From Nostoc sp. LPT (GTDB lineage: Bacteria > Cyanobacteriota > Cyanobacteriia > Cyanobacteriales > Nostocaceae): a stretch of 36,182 nt of DNA. The position numbers and the translations under genes are program-made. The DNA lies in the NCBI RefSeq assembly GCF_017115165.1, contig NZ_JABXKF010000011.1, positions 1 to 36,182 on the forward strand. Direction: 5' to 3'. Each line of letters begins with the position of its first letter. Within the stretch, counting starts at the first letter, position 1. Under the pieces are notes generated by a model. It did no database searches, was not told the DNA's origin, and saw nothing but the letters and a program-made list of their open reading frames with translations. Of the stretch, positions 10,901 through 18,447 are shown piece after piece.

Positions 10901-11566
10901 TTTTTTCGATAAGTCACCATTTGCGATCGCAGTGGCAACTTCAGCGATGTTACGAACTTGTCCGGTGAGATTACCCGCCATCAAGTTAACATTATCAGTC
11001 AAATCCTTCCAAGTGCCAGCCACACCCTGCACTTCGGCTTGGACACCCAATTTACCCTCAGTTCCTACTTCACGGGCAACCCGCGTTACTTCCGATGCAA
11101 AAGAACCAAGCCGATCTACCATCGTGTTGACAATATTAGCAGTTTGGAGAAACTCACCTTGCAGAGGTCTGCCGTCAATTTCTGTGGGGATCGTTTGCGA
11201 TAAGTCACCATTGGCGACAGCGCGAATTACCCGCGTAGTTTCAGCTGTTGGTTGAACTAAATCTGTAATTAGAGTATTGACAGAAGTAACACAATCTGAC
11301 CAAGAACCCCGAACATCTCCGAGAGAGGCGCGATCGGCAATTTTGCCTTCTTTGCCGACAACGTTACCAATCCGTTGTAGTTCTGCTGCCATCCGCTCAT
11401 TTTGATTGATAATATCATTGAGCGTATCAGCGATTTTTCCTGCTACACCAGTATGGTCTATGGGCATCCGAGCAGAGAAGTCACCCTGTTTAACAGCATT
11501 CAGCGTTCTTAACAGCTGATTTAAATCTAGATTGTCGCTGTCTCTAGTTAACTGTTCGGTTGCCAT
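4970..11566 (-). CDS. Giant soluble hybrid histidine kinase: poly-HAMP, GAF, HisKA, HATPase, three REC domains
   Basis: The 2198-residue protein has no membrane segment. Residues 1 to about 1260 are tandem HAMP-like units in 92-residue pairs: I count 14 units with the GD[LF] signature and 13 intervening units ending KDLTDNVN or similar. Then come a GAF domain (about 1280-1425), a coiled coil, HisKA with the phospho-acceptor His in [11 protein letters not shown] (about 1538), and a HATPase (N box LLSNAFKF, G1 DTGIGIA, G2 GGTGLGLS; about 1620-1755). Three receiver domains follow with Asp in [21 protein letters not shown] and [11 protein letters not shown]. The repeats match those of fungal Nik1/OS-1 (group III) osmosensing kinases, which have about five to six; this one has far more. 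The start ATG follows AAGGATAAGG. Cytoplasmic phosphorelay signalling is well supported; the stimulus is unknown. A heptamer repeat is embedded in the linker before REC1. Confidence 0.95.
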   Translation of the reverse strand: MATEQLTRDSDNLDLNQLLRTLNAVKQGDFSARMPIDHTGVAGKIADTLNDIINQNERMAAELQRIGNVVGKEGKIADRASLGDVRGSWSDCVTSVNTLITDLVQPTAETTRVIRAVANGDLSQTIPTEIDGRPLQGEFLQTANIVNTMVDRLGSFASEVTRVAREVGTEGKLGVQAEVQGVAGTWKDLTDNVNLMAGNLTGQVRNIAEVATAIANGDLSKKITVDVKGEILELKNTVNTMVDQLNSFASEVTRVAREVGTEGKLGVQAEVKGVAGTWKDLTDNVNLMAGNLTAQVRNIAEVTTAVANGDLSKKITVDVKGEILELKNTVNIMVDQLNSFASEVTRVAREVGAEGKLGGQAEVRGVAGTWKDLTDSVNFMAGSLTAQVRNIAEVTTAVANGDLSKKITVDVKGEILELKNTINTMVDQLNSFASEVTRVAREVGTEGKLGVQAEVRGVAGTWKDLTDNVNLMAGNLTGQVRNIAEVATAIANGDLSKKITVDVKGEILELKNTINIMVDQLSSFASEVTRVAREVGSEGKLGVQADVRGVAGTWKDLTDSVNFMAGSLTAQVRNIAEVTTAVATGDLSKKITVDVRGEILELKNTINTMVDQLNSFASEVTRVAREVGSEGKLGVQAEVRGVAGTWKDLTDSVNFMAGSLTAQVRNIAEVTTAVANGDLSKKITVDVKGEILELKNTINTMVDQLSSFASEVTRVAREVGTEGKLGVQAEVRGVAGTWKDLTDNVNSMAGNLTDQVRNIAEVATAIANGDLSKKITVAVKGEILELKNTINIMVDQLNSFASEVTRVAREVGSEGKLGVQADVRGVAGTWKDLTDSVNFMAGSLTAQVRNIAAVTTAVANGDLSKKISVDVKGEILELKNTVNTMVDQLNSFASEVTRVAREVGTEGKLGVQAEVKGVAGTWKDLTDSVNFMAGSLTAQVRNIAEVTTAVANGDLSKKITVDVKGEILELKNTINTMVDQLNSFASEVTRVAREVGTEGKLGVQAYVRGVAGTWKDLTDNVNSMAENLTGQVRNIAEVTKAVANGDLSKKITVDARGEILDLKNTTNTMVDQLSSFASEVTRVAREVGTEGKLGGQAQVQGVAGTWKDLTDNVNSMAGNLTAQVRGIARVVTAVANGDLKRKLMLDAKGEIETLAETINEMIDTLATFANQVTTVAREVGIEGKLGGQARVPGAAGTWKDLTDNVNELAATLTTQLRAIAEVAIAVTKGDLTRSIAVETLGEVAILKDNINQMIANLRETTQKNTEQDWLKTNLAKFTRMLQGQRDLETVSKLILSELAPLVGAQHGVFFLMDSVEHTPYLKLISSYAYRERRHLANRFHLGEGLVGQCALEKERILLTEVPSDYVRISSGLGEATPLNAVVLPVLFEGQVTAVIELASFRRFSEIHLTFFDQLTESIAIVLNTIAASMRTEELLKQSQSLAEELQTQQSELRETNKRLEQQAQSLKTSEDLLKGQQEELQQTNAELEEKAELLAMQKKEVERKNQEIEQARLSLEDKAEQLALSSKYKSEFLANMSHELRTPLNSLLILAKLLTDNIDHNLTAKQVEYSQTIYSAGTDLLALINDILDLAKIESGTMSIDMTQMPLTDLGEQIERTFRQIAHSKGLAFAIEFTPELPNSIYTDVKRIQQVLKNLLSNAFKFTEQGEVRLRIAVAKLGWSNDHETLNNAQIVIAFSVSDTGIGIAPEKQKVIFEAFQQADGSTSRRYGGTGLGLSISREIARLFGGEIKLISQPGEGSTFTFYLPQLSPESRSTLPTPHSALSTQHGLNPSYPLTALINDDRTTIERGDRVLLIVEDDVNFARILLDMAQEQGFKVIAAQNGSTGLMLAQQFLPSAILLDIRLPEMDGWTVLDRLKHDPNTRHIPVHIMTVEEGKQRGLQLGAIAYLQKPLTSETISEALTKIKGFVERQVKNLLVVEDDDTQRLSIVELIGNSDVSTTAVANGAAALEAIRTQHFDCLVLDLGLPDMTGFELIEQIKLLPNGKTLPIIVYTGREISKAQETELRRIAETIIIKDVRSPERLLDETALFLHRVQANLPAPKRQILEQLHSQDYLLTGKKALIVDDDMRNIFALTSMLERYQIEVIYAENGREGITLLENTPDIDVVLMDVMMPEMDGYETTRVIRQNDRFKSLPIIALTAKAMLGDREKCIEAGASDYITKPVDTEQLLSLLRVWLYR
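6211..6245. repeat. Heptanucleotide tandem repeat inside the kinase coding region
   Basis: Five heptamers lie head to tail: GCTGAGT three times, then GAGGAGT and GGGGAGT. They encode part of the linker ([14 protein letters not shown]) between the HATPase and the first receiver domain. Such 7-mer arrays are normally intergenic in Nostocales. Confidence 0.8.
8230..11110. repeat. 276-bp HAMP repeats with an 828-bp higher-order period
   Basis: The poly-HAMP coding part repeats every 276 bases (92 codons). Every third unit is of a different subtype (VATAIANGD rather than VTTAVANGD) and carries a GCGATCGC octamer. The octamers begin at 9267, 10095 and 10923, exactly 828 bases apart. This points to duplication of three-unit blocks. 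Confidence 0.9.
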
Positions 11567-11989
11567 AGCCTTATCCTTAATCTTGATTCTTGAGGAATTT
11601 TTTGTATTTTTTGCACCCCGTACTTACTTAGAGTACTTTTAGCTAATGCGTATCACAATAGAGAGCAGGAAATAAAAAGTAGATCAAACTAATTTTTATG
11701 GGTGCGAGTGTAAGCAGTTGACAAAGACTGCTAACTAAATGGTATTGCCGTCGATGTATCTGGCATACCGCTTAGCTAATGATAGCTACTTCGCGTCTGT
11801 TATGCAGCATCAATTGTCGGCGATGCCTAACTTGGGCGAGTAAGCGATCGCACAGTAAAACACAAGATGACAATTAAGATTACGTTTTATGATTTTTGGA
11901 ATTTGAGGAAAGCAGCAAATCAATAAATTCTAACTGATAACTGAGGTTTGCTAAAGTCAGAAATATCCGGCAACTCCAAGGATTAGCAA
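11567..11989. other. Intergenic region between divergent kinase and Uma2 genes
   Basis: About 420 bases without a gene. It must hold the promoters of the minus-strand kinase and the plus-strand Uma2 gene. It contains one GCGATCGC octamer (about 11845) and an imperfect inverted repeat (GGTATTGCC / GGCATACC, about 11740-11776). I see no convincing -35/-10 pair or operator. Confidence 0.5.
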
Positions 11990-12673
11990 ATGGTTAGAGA
12001 GTACTCACCCCAGAGACATCTGCCTCCGCTTGAAAGTGGCGATCGCCTAACTCGCCCTGAATTTGAACGGCGTTATGCGGCTGCACCCCATATCAAGAAA
12101 GCAGAACTGATTGAAGGAATCGTTTACGTCGCATCTCCTGTAAGACACGAGCAACATGGCAAACCCCACAGTCGGGCTATAACTTGGTTAGGAGTCTACC
12201 AATCACTGACTCCTGGCGTTGACTTAAGCAATGCCGCAACAGTTAGACTAGATTTAGACAATGAACCCCAGCCAGATGCAGCGTTGTTTATTGAACCAGA
12301 CGCAGGCGGACAAACCCGTTTAAGCAGCGACGGTTACATTGAAGGATCTCCCGAATTGATTGTTGAAATTGCAGCGAGTAGTGCCGCTATTGATACGGGC
12401 AGCAAAAAGCAAGTTTATCGCCGTAATGGGGTGTTAGAGTACGTAATCTGGCAATCTTACGAGAATCAAATTGAATGGTTTTGCCTAGTTGATGGCGACT
12501 ATCGATTGCTATCTCCTGGTGCAGATGGAATTATTCGCTCTCAGGTATTTCCGGGTTTGTGGTTAGCGGTGGAGGCGCTGTTAAACAATCAGATGGTGCG
12601 GGTGTTGGAGGTGGTGCAAGCGGGGTTGAAGTCACCGGAACATGATGCGTTTGTACAGCAGTTGAAGAAATAG
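11990..12673 (+). CDS. Uma2-family (DUF820) PD-(D/E)XK nuclease-like protein
   Basis: The 227-residue protein has the fold signature of the Uma2 family, a restriction-endonuclease-like group greatly expanded in cyanobacteria. The candidate active-site residues are Asp in QPDAALFI, Glu in ELIVEIAASS and Lys in TGSKKQVYRRNG, followed by the characteristic LEYVIW strand. The ATG at 11990 is preceded by AAGGA at about 9 bases, which supports this start. The family is often linked to mobile elements, but its role is not established and DNA cleavage by this protein is inferred from family only. It converges with the NACHT-HEAT gene, with 15 bases between the two stops. Confidence 0.85.
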   Translation: MVREYSPQRHLPPLESGDRLTRPEFERRYAAAPHIKKAELIEGIVYVASPVRHEQHGKPHSRAITWLGVYQSLTPGVDLSNAATVRLDLDNEPQPDAALFIEPDAGGQTRLSSDGYIEGSPELIVEIAASSAAIDTGSKKQVYRRNGVLEYVIWQSYENQIEWFCLVDGDYRLLSPGADGIIRSQVFPGLWLAVEALLNNQMVRVLEVVQAGLKSPEHDAFVQQLKK

Positions 12674-12688
12674 GAATAGCAGGGCAGT

Positions 12689-15600
12689 TTAGCTAGGTTC
12701 ATTCCAAGCCCTAATCGCTTCAATCGGAATCCCAGCAGGGGCAAATAAAATCTTTACAGTCTCAATACCTGCTGCTGTCAAAGCTCTTTGCAAACGTACT
12801 TTGAGCGTTGGATTATTTTTGATTACTTGCTCAATCGCTTGCCTATTTTTAAGTACTGGATGACTCTCAACAGCTTGAGCAACAATAGGTTGAGCATCGA
12901 TTACAGTTGGTTTATCCTGCTCCATTTTTTCAAGCAACTGCTCAAGCACAATTTCTAAATTAGCAATATCTTTTGTAGACGCGTAATTGTTTTGAGTGCC
13001 AATGTTATCACCTTGGATATTTCCTGTAACACTGCCTACGATGGGGCCAAAGGTAGCACCTGTAAAATCATTTTTAGGAGTTTCTGACACAGTTATGAGT
13101 GTTTTATTAAGTTTGCTTAGAACACTAGTTAAAGGATCGGCGTTGTTTGTTTCCTCATTCAAGACAGAATAACAAATTTCATGATTATAAAATTTGCACC
13201 GCTCTTGAATTTTAGAAATTGCATTGCTTTGATACCATGATGCTGTTTTTAATTGTAACTCCCAGATTTGACGCAAAACTTCAGAGCCAGCAATTTCTCC
13301 TAACGCCTTTGCGGCTCTCCAACGAACAGAGTAATCTTCATGCTGTAAAGCTTTAATTAAGGCAAATATCGCTGCTTCATTGCCGACTTTTCCTAACGCC
13401 TCTGCGGCTCTCCTACGAACATCGGAATCTTCATCCTGCAAAGCTTTAATTAAGGCAGATACCGCTGCTTCATTGCCAATTTTTCCTAACGCCTCTGCGG
13501 CTCTCCAACGAATAGAGTAATCTTCATGCTGCAAAGCTTTAATTAAGGCAGATACCGCTGCTTCATTGCCGATTTTTCTCAATGCCTCTGCGGCACTCCT
13601 ACGAACATCGGAATCTTTATCCTGCAAAGCTTTAATTAAGGCAGATACCACTGCTTCATTGCCGATTTTTCCCAACGCCTCTGCGGCACTCCTACGAACA
13701 TCGGAATCTTCATCCTGCAAAGCTTTAATTAAGGCAGATACCGCTGCTTCATTGTCGATTTTTCCTAACGCTTCTGCGGCTCTCCAACGAACATCAAAAT
13801 CTTTATCCTGCAAAGCTTTAATTAAGGCAGATACCGCTGCTTCATTGCCGATTTTTCCTAACGCCTCCGCGGCACTCCTACGAATATCGGAATCTTCATC
13901 TTGCAAAGCTTTAATTAAGGCAGATACCGCTGCTTCATTGCCGATTTTTCCTAACGCCTCCGCGGCACTCCTACGAATATCGGAATCTTCATCTTGCAAA
14001 GCTTTAATTAAGGCAGATACCGCTGCTTCATTGCCGATTTTTCCTAACGCCTCCGCGGCACTCCAACGAACATCGGAATCTTCATCTTGCAAAGCTTTAA
14101 TTAAGGCAGATACCGCTGTTTCATTGCCGATTTTTCCTAACGCCTCCGCGGCACTCCAACGAACATCGGAATCTTCATCTTGCAAAGCTTTAATTAAGGC
14201 AGATACCGCTGTTTCATTGCCGATTTTTCCTAACGCCTCCGCGGCACTCCAACGAACATCGGAATCTTCATCTTGCAAAGCTTTAATTAAGGCAGATACC
14301 GCTGTTTCATTGCCGATTTTTCCTAACGCCTCCGCGGCACTCCAACGAACATCGGAATCTTCATCTTGCAAAGCTTTAATTAAGGCAGATATCGCTGCTT
14401 CATTGCCGATTTTTCCTAACGCCTCTGCGGCACTCCTACAAACATCGGAATCTTCATCCTGCAACGAATTACTTAAAAAAGTAATGGAATTTTCAGAGTG
14501 AGTTATACCCAACAACTCAACTTTAAGTACTTTATGAAGGTCTAACTCTAAAATTAAATCGACTGTTTCTTTCTGATACTCCCGCTTTACTTCTCCTGCC
14601 AATCTTGCCCCTAACTTCCAATCCACAACATCTAAGGCTAACTTCACTACTCGTAAAGCCTGCTTTTTATCACCCAATAATCCCAACATCAAAGCTATGG
14701 GTTCTGTCCACTTCAAATAATTCAGATAATCCTTTTTTAGTTTCTCATCACCAATATTGTCAAGCTGTGGGAGTAGAAATTCTGCGGCGTAGTATTCCTG
14801 AATTAGCTGATGGCGAAATTCAATCTGGTCGTCTGTTCGCAATTGAATTAAGTGATACTTGAGCAAATCTTCTAGCCATTCTCTTGCACGATTCTCACTA
14901 AAAGCTACTTTGTTTTGTAAAAATGTCGCTAAAACATTCCTCGCTTGCTGTTTAGAAATAGTTAATCGCAACTCAGTCGAATTGTCGCCTTGCATCATGA
15001 CAAATGCTAGATGCTGTAATAAATCAGCCTGCCAGTTACGTAACCCTTCAGCAATTGGTACATCTCCCTTTAGTTTGTGATACTCTCCAGAGAACCAACG
15101 AAACAACTCACCTAAACTAGTAGGAATTTGTTTAGCATCATTGAATACTTCACACAGCATCCACAATAACAGTGGCGTTTCCGCCAATTCTCGCAAGCGT
15201 CCAGCCAACTGTCGCAGCATTTCATCACCCACCTCTGAATAGGCACGGACAAAATGCTGCATCTGTGCTTCTGTGAGGGGTTGCATTTCCAGTTTTTTTT
15301 CAATACCTAAATCACCCCCCACCCCCAAATACCGCGTAGTAAAAATCATCGGCGTGACTCGGTGGTATTTCTGCCGAAATCCGTCTAAATCTCGTCTAGC
15401 TTCTTCGTTGGGTAATTCATTCAAACCATCTACAAGTAACAAAAATCGCCCTGTAAACAGTAGATTTTCAATCTCTATGCTGTTGAGGTCTAAGTTATAA
15501 CGAGTTAAAAAGTCCCGAATTAAATCCAGCACCGAAGTTTTGTAGCGCCTTAACTCCACTACCACGGGAATCCTTGTCAGCTTTTCTGCTTCTTCTCTGC

Positions 15601-15964
15601 TCCTCTGCTCCCATGCTCCCCTGCACTTTTCGGCTTCTTCCCACAACAAACGTTCTAAAGCTGTAGATTTCCCTGAACCCGGTTTTCCTACTAACAATAC
15701 ATGGACGGGTGCATACTTCCGTAACCCTTCGAGGATATTCAACCGTTCAATTTTTTCTTTATCTGGTGCTTCACCTTCTTGTTGCTGTGGTACTGTTTGC
15801 ACCATCAAACTCAAATCTAAGCGTCTGCGCGATTTTTTGGGTTCAAGTCTTTGACGGTCTATGGCATCAGTTGGCGTGTATAAATCTTGCCAATCGCTAT
15901 ATGTGTCATCCTCGCTCAGAGATTCTAGATACGTATAAAAATCTATGCTGTGGTCTGCAACCAT
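12689..15964 (-). CDS. NACHT NTPase with 13 HEAT repeats and C-terminal Gly/Asn-rich motif
   Basis: This is a STAND NTPase of the NACHT class, with Walker [16 protein letters not shown] (about residues 89-103) and Walker [17 protein letters not shown] (about 170-185). A helical winged-helix region follows, then 13 HEAT/PBS-lyase-like repeats of 31 residues (about 488-891; consensus [20 protein letters not shown]). The C-terminal part holds [19 protein letters not shown] (about 975-995) and a final helical region. Several bacterial NACHT proteins are antiphage sensors, and HEAT repeats are typical ligand-binding arms; a defence or signalling role here is inference. The N-terminal segment ([19 protein letters not shown]) is not a recognised effector. 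ATG 15964 is chosen; a TTG at 15973 would add three residues. Repeat units 2-5 are almost identical, which suggests recent expansion. Confidence 0.88.
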   Translation of the reverse strand: MVADHSIDFYTYLESLSEDDTYSDWQDLYTPTDAIDRQRLEPKKSRRRLDLSLMVQTVPQQQEGEAPDKEKIERLNILEGLRKYAPVHVLLVGKPGSGKSTALERLLWEEAEKCRGAWEQRSREEAEKLTRIPVVVELRRYKTSVLDLIRDFLTRYNLDLNSIEIENLLFTGRFLLLVDGLNELPNEEARRDLDGFRQKYHRVTPMIFTTRYLGVGGDLGIEKKLEMQPLTEAQMQHFVRAYSEVGDEMLRQLAGRLRELAETPLLLWMLCEVFNDAKQIPTSLGELFRWFSGEYHKLKGDVPIAEGLRNWQADLLQHLAFVMMQGDNSTELRLTISKQQARNVLATFLQNKVAFSENRAREWLEDLLKYHLIQLRTDDQIEFRHQLIQEYYAAEFLLPQLDNIGDEKLKKDYLNYLKWTEPIALMLGLLGDKKQALRVVKLALDVVDWKLGARLAGEVKREYQKETVDLILELDLHKVLKVELLGITHSENSITFLSNSLQDEDSDVCRSAAEALGKIGNEAAISALIKALQDEDSDVRWSAAEALGKIGNETAVSALIKALQDEDSDVRWSAAEALGKIGNETAVSALIKALQDEDSDVRWSAAEALGKIGNETAVSALIKALQDEDSDVRWSAAEALGKIGNEAAVSALIKALQDEDSDIRRSAAEALGKIGNEAAVSALIKALQDEDSDIRRSAAEALGKIGNEAAVSALIKALQDKDFDVRWRAAEALGKIDNEAAVSALIKALQDEDSDVRRSAAEALGKIGNEAVVSALIKALQDKDSDVRRSAAEALRKIGNEAAVSALIKALQHEDYSIRWRAAEALGKIGNEAAVSALIKALQDEDSDVRRRAAEALGKVGNEAAIFALIKALQHEDYSVRWRAAKALGEIAGSEVLRQIWELQLKTASWYQSNAISKIQERCKFYNHEICYSVLNEETNNADPLTSVLSKLNKTLITVSETPKNDFTGATFGPIVGSVTGNIQGDNIGTQNNYASTKDIANLEIVLEQLLEKMEQDKPTVIDAQPIVAQAVESHPVLKNRQAIEQVIKNNPTLKVRLQRALTAAGIETVKILFAPAGIPIEAIRAWNEPS
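13290..14470. repeat. 93-bp tandem repeats encoding the HEAT array
   Basis: Thirteen units of 93 bases encode 31-residue HEAT repeats. Units between about 14040 and 14400 are nearly identical at the DNA level, while units nearer 13300 are more diverged. The long plus-strand frame over this region is a by-product of the repeat. Confidence 0.92.
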
Positions 15965-16135
15965 AGTAGTCAATTGACCGAGGACTTTTAAGCGCTCTTT
16001 TATATACTACACAATAAAACGCTCAATCCTTTTTATGATGCCCATCCTACAAACGAAGTAATTGGCGGGCTGCGCTCAACTTGAAGAATATCTGGTAAGC
16101 ATTTCAAAATTTTTCGATGTACTACCTAGATTTTT

Positions 16136-16355
16136 GATTCTCCCTAACCCCCCTTGCCAAGGCTACGCTGTATACACAAGTCTAAAATAGTTTACTCACC
16201 TGGTTTTATCACGTCAGTTTTACCCCACCCTAACCCTCCCCTTGGAAAGGGGAGGGAACAAGATTTCTTATTTCCCCCCTTTATAAGGGGGGATTAAGGG
16301 GGGTAATTTAACTTGTGTATACACGGTAGCCTTAAAAAGGGGGTTGGGGGATCTC
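16136..16355. repeat. Outer palindromic repeat (C-rich/G-rich arms)
   Basis: Left arm GATTCTCCCTAACCCCCCTT (16136-16155) pairs with a right arm AAGGGGGTTGGGGGATCTC (about 16337-16355). The same kind of element occurs at 33817-33945, so it is a dispersed repeat. A second inverted-repeat element sits inside it. Confidence 0.75.
16159..16333. mobile_element. MITE-like element, 175 bp, nested in an older palindrome
   Basis: The ends are 23-base inverted repeats at 16159-16181 and 16311-16333 (core TGTATACACAAGT), matching at 21 of 23 positions. The inside has further palindromes (CCCCTTGGAAAGGGG; CCCCCCTTTATAAGGGGGG) and no ORF. No clear target duplication is seen, so the mobile nature is inferred from the structure. 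Confidence 0.55.
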
Positions 16356-16413
16356 AAACCAGGGTAAATTGAGTGTTTGAGCTTAAGTTGACACTAAACC
16401 CTATTGAATTTAC

Positions 16414-16854
16414 TCAACTCACGATCGCACCCGACACCCCATTCATAGATCCATTTGCAGAAGAAACCTTAACAGAATCAGCTGCTAAAGAATTGGTGAA
16501 TTTAGAATTGCCTAGTACGCTTTGCTTCTTCTTGTTATTACCTCGTCGCGCACCACCCGCCATCTCGTATTGTTGGCTGTTTCTACCGTAACGGCTGGCA
16601 ACTCCTAATAACATTTTTTCTGACATCGCTATTACAGCCTTTTCTGCGTTATTCACGTCATCTGTAAGTTTGTCAATGGTAGATAATGCAGTGTTGTAGG
16701 CAGCAAGCTTAGACCGGAGATCGTTAATTGTCGTGGTGTAAGCTTGTATAGTCAATCCTTCACCAAAGTCAAGTTTTACACTGATAGATTGTAAACTTTC
16801 AATCCGGCGATCGGCTCGTTCTAAAACGCTGGAATTTCTTTTACGACGTGCCAT
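16414..16854 (-). CDS. Small conserved-type hypothetical protein, helical with a low-complexity tail
   Basis: The 146-residue protein starts MARRKRNSSVLERADRRIE. A basic N-terminus is followed by a helical region (about 20-85; LRSKLAAYNTALSTIDKL, AEKAVIAMSEKMLLGVASRYG), then YEMAGGARR and a Ser/Asn-rich basic tail. I do not recognise a named family, though proteins with this layout are familiar from cyanobacterial genomes as unknowns. There is no membrane segment or signal peptide. The ATG has a weak AGAGATGG upstream. The basic ends could suit nucleic-acid binding, but that is speculative. Confidence 0.65.
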   Translation of the reverse strand: MARRKRNSSVLERADRRIESLQSISVKLDFGEGLTIQAYTTTINDLRSKLAAYNTALSTIDKLTDDVNNAEKAVIAMSEKMLLGVASRYGRNSQQYEMAGGARRGNNKKKQSVLGNSKFTNSLAADSVKVSSANGSMNGVSGAIVS

Positions 16855-17009
16855 AATCCATCTCTGCCACTAGGTTAATAGTACTGTTTTATACCACTAT
16901 ATTTCTGATTGTCATGAGAAAATATAGCAAATCAGTTGCGATCGCATCTCGAAAAGCTTAGTTGATTTCACTTAGACTATACTTTATCGCAGGTATTAAA
17001 TAGATTTAT

Positions 17010-17250
17010 AAGTTCGTTACAACAATTGCTGCAATGATTTAAGCCTTTCTTATATATGAAAGAACATTTGTTGCAAAGTATTAAGCCTTTCCAGGAAGGG
17101 CTTATATATTTGCCAGAAAAACTTAAGCCTTTCTTATACATGGAAGAACATTTGTTGCAAAGTATTAAGCCTTTCTAGGAAGGGCTTATATATTTGCCAG
17201 AAAAACTTAAGCCTTTCTTATAAATGAAGTAATCTTAGCTGCAAAGGTTT
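17010..17250. repeat. 42-bp tandem repeat array (84-bp dimer units)
   Basis: Four full 42-base units start at 17041, 17083, 17125 and 17167, each beginning AAGCCTTTC. A degenerate unit lies before them and a partial one after (from 17209). Units alternate between two versions, so the real period is 84 bases. The B version contains the hairpin AAGCCTTTCTAGGAAGGGCTT split at TAG. The array fills the gap between the unknown gene at 16414-16854 and the HicB-like gene; no ORF is present. Confidence 0.9.
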
Positions 17251-17328
17251 AAATTTTCACAGTCTCAAGCGGAAAAAATCTAAGTATTTATAGTAGCTCG
17301 GTACAGCTAAATTGATGCATTCTAAATC

Positions 17329-17517
17329 TTAAAAACCGGAGAGTTGTTGCTCTGCAAGTTCCCGATTTGATATTAGAATCAACTCTATCGCTTCTTGTAG
17401 GCTTTCTCTAGCTTCTTCCAGAGTTCTCTCTTGGACATTAGCGCCAGGTAACTCTTGAACATAGCCGATATACCAGTCATCTAACTTTTCATATACAGCA
17501 GTGAAAGAATTTTCCAT
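17329..17517 (-). CDS. HicB-like antitoxin
   Basis: A short partial RNase H-fold protein of the HicB type (about 62 residues): ENSFTAVYEKLDDWYIGYV, then ELPGANVQERTLEEARESL and a helix ending EAIELILISN. HicB proteins normally neutralise HicA, an mRNA interferase, and often bind the operon promoter. No hicA (small dsRBD-like protein with a catalytic His) is found on either side. The gene instead follows a HEPN-like gene on the same strand. ATG 17517 is preferred because GGGGTTGGG lies just upstream; ATG 17538 would add seven residues. Confidence 0.8.
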   Translation of the reverse strand: MENSFTAVYEKLDDWYIGYVQELPGANVQERTLEEARESLQEAIELILISNRELAEQQLSGF

Positions 17518-17551
17518 ACCCAACCCCAAATACCTCATTTCAAGTCTATAA

Positions 17552-18313
17552 CTAGATTAGCTTTTGCATTCCAGCCACAACAATTTCTGCCAGGTTATCT
17601 GATAAAGTTAGAAGCGGCTTTTGGAGTCCCCATTCTTTAACTTTACTTGCTGAAAGAGCGCCATGAGCCGTTGCATTCCGCAGTGCTTTCGCGAGTCTTA
17701 CAGCTTCAACCCAGGTAGAAACAGGTTGAGATTTCACTATCCAATTTTCGATAATTTCTTGATCTCCATTTCCCAGACTGAGAAAATCTGCAAGTGCGCT
17801 CTTTCCTTCAATTGATGGATTTTTATTAAGCCATTTCTCAAGATTGACTCTTGTTGAATCGGGTGGATTTAATGGATTATAATTGTTTGGTAAATCACAT
17901 TTAACTGTGAAAGATTTAATATTTTCTGTCTTTAGACCTCCATTACTTGTTTTCAATAGCAATGTTTTTGTAATTGTTTCAAATCCACCCCAGGTCATCA
18001 CAAGTCGCCACTGAATACCACGTGCTTTATGTGTATCATTGGGTTTGTCAACGAAGCTATGACCAACAGCCGGCTCCTGCCATTCTAAACCAGATTTAAT
18101 CAGATAAAATCCTTTTGATAAGCCTTGGATAACATCATAGATATGGTCTGAGTTGTCTGAATGAGTCCGGTTGAAGTGTGAGAGCCTCTGGTGTATATGC
18201 TTGCACTTGGCTGGATCGTTTAGGCAAGATTCATAGGAACCAAGAAATTGCCATAGTTCGCGCGAGACATCTTCAAGACGTGTAGATATATTTAGAGAAT
18301 TTTGAATAATCAT
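17552..18313 (-). CDS. HEPN-motif hypothetical protein, possible RNase toxin
   Basis: The 253-residue protein has no membrane segment. Near its end it carries LAKALRNATAHGALSASKV, which matches the HEPN Rx4-6H signature (Arg about 212, His about 217). HEPN domains are metal-independent RNases in many toxins, RNA-targeting CRISPR effectors and abortive-infection systems. The rest of the protein (FYLIKSGLEWQEP, WRLVMTWGGFETITKTLLL) is helical and not recognised. The HicB-like gene follows on the same strand, so the two may form a toxin-antitoxin pair. The HEPN call rests on one motif in a helical context. A non-catalytic HEPN-like protein is the alternative. No ribosome binding site is evident before the ATG. 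Confidence 0.6.
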   Translation of the reverse strand: MIIQNSLNISTRLEDVSRELWQFLGSYESCLNDPAKCKHIHQRLSHFNRTHSDNSDHIYDVIQGLSKGFYLIKSGLEWQEPAVGHSFVDKPNDTHKARGIQWRLVMTWGGFETITKTLLLKTSNGGLKTENIKSFTVKCDLPNNYNPLNPPDSTRVNLEKWLNKNPSIEGKSALADFLSLGNGDQEIIENWIVKSQPVSTWVEAVRLAKALRNATAHGALSASKVKEWGLQKPLLTLSDNLAEIVVAGMQKLI

Positions 18314-18447
18314 AATTATGAATAATATTTGTTGTCATCCAAAAATATATACAGAAACAGCCTATTTTTAGGGAGGTATTCTGCATATAAATTGGTTTAA
18401 TTATTCTATTTAGATAATTTAAATATTAATCCAGTATAAATACTGAA

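Noticed and set aside
8364..11255. Series of plus-strand open frames of similar sequence opposite the histidine kinase
   Set aside because: They repeat with the 276-base HAMP period and are complementary to a clearly coding gene; the peptides look like antisense products of the repeat.
13566..14501. 311-codon plus-strand frame
   Set aside because: It is the antisense reading of the 93-base HEAT repeats, kept open because the period is a multiple of three.
16373..16591. 72-codon plus-strand frame
   Set aside because: It is opposite the 146-residue minus-strand gene, which has the better coding character.
17010..17250. CRISPR array
   Set aside because: Units are contiguous tandem repeats with no unique spacers between them, and no cas genes are present.
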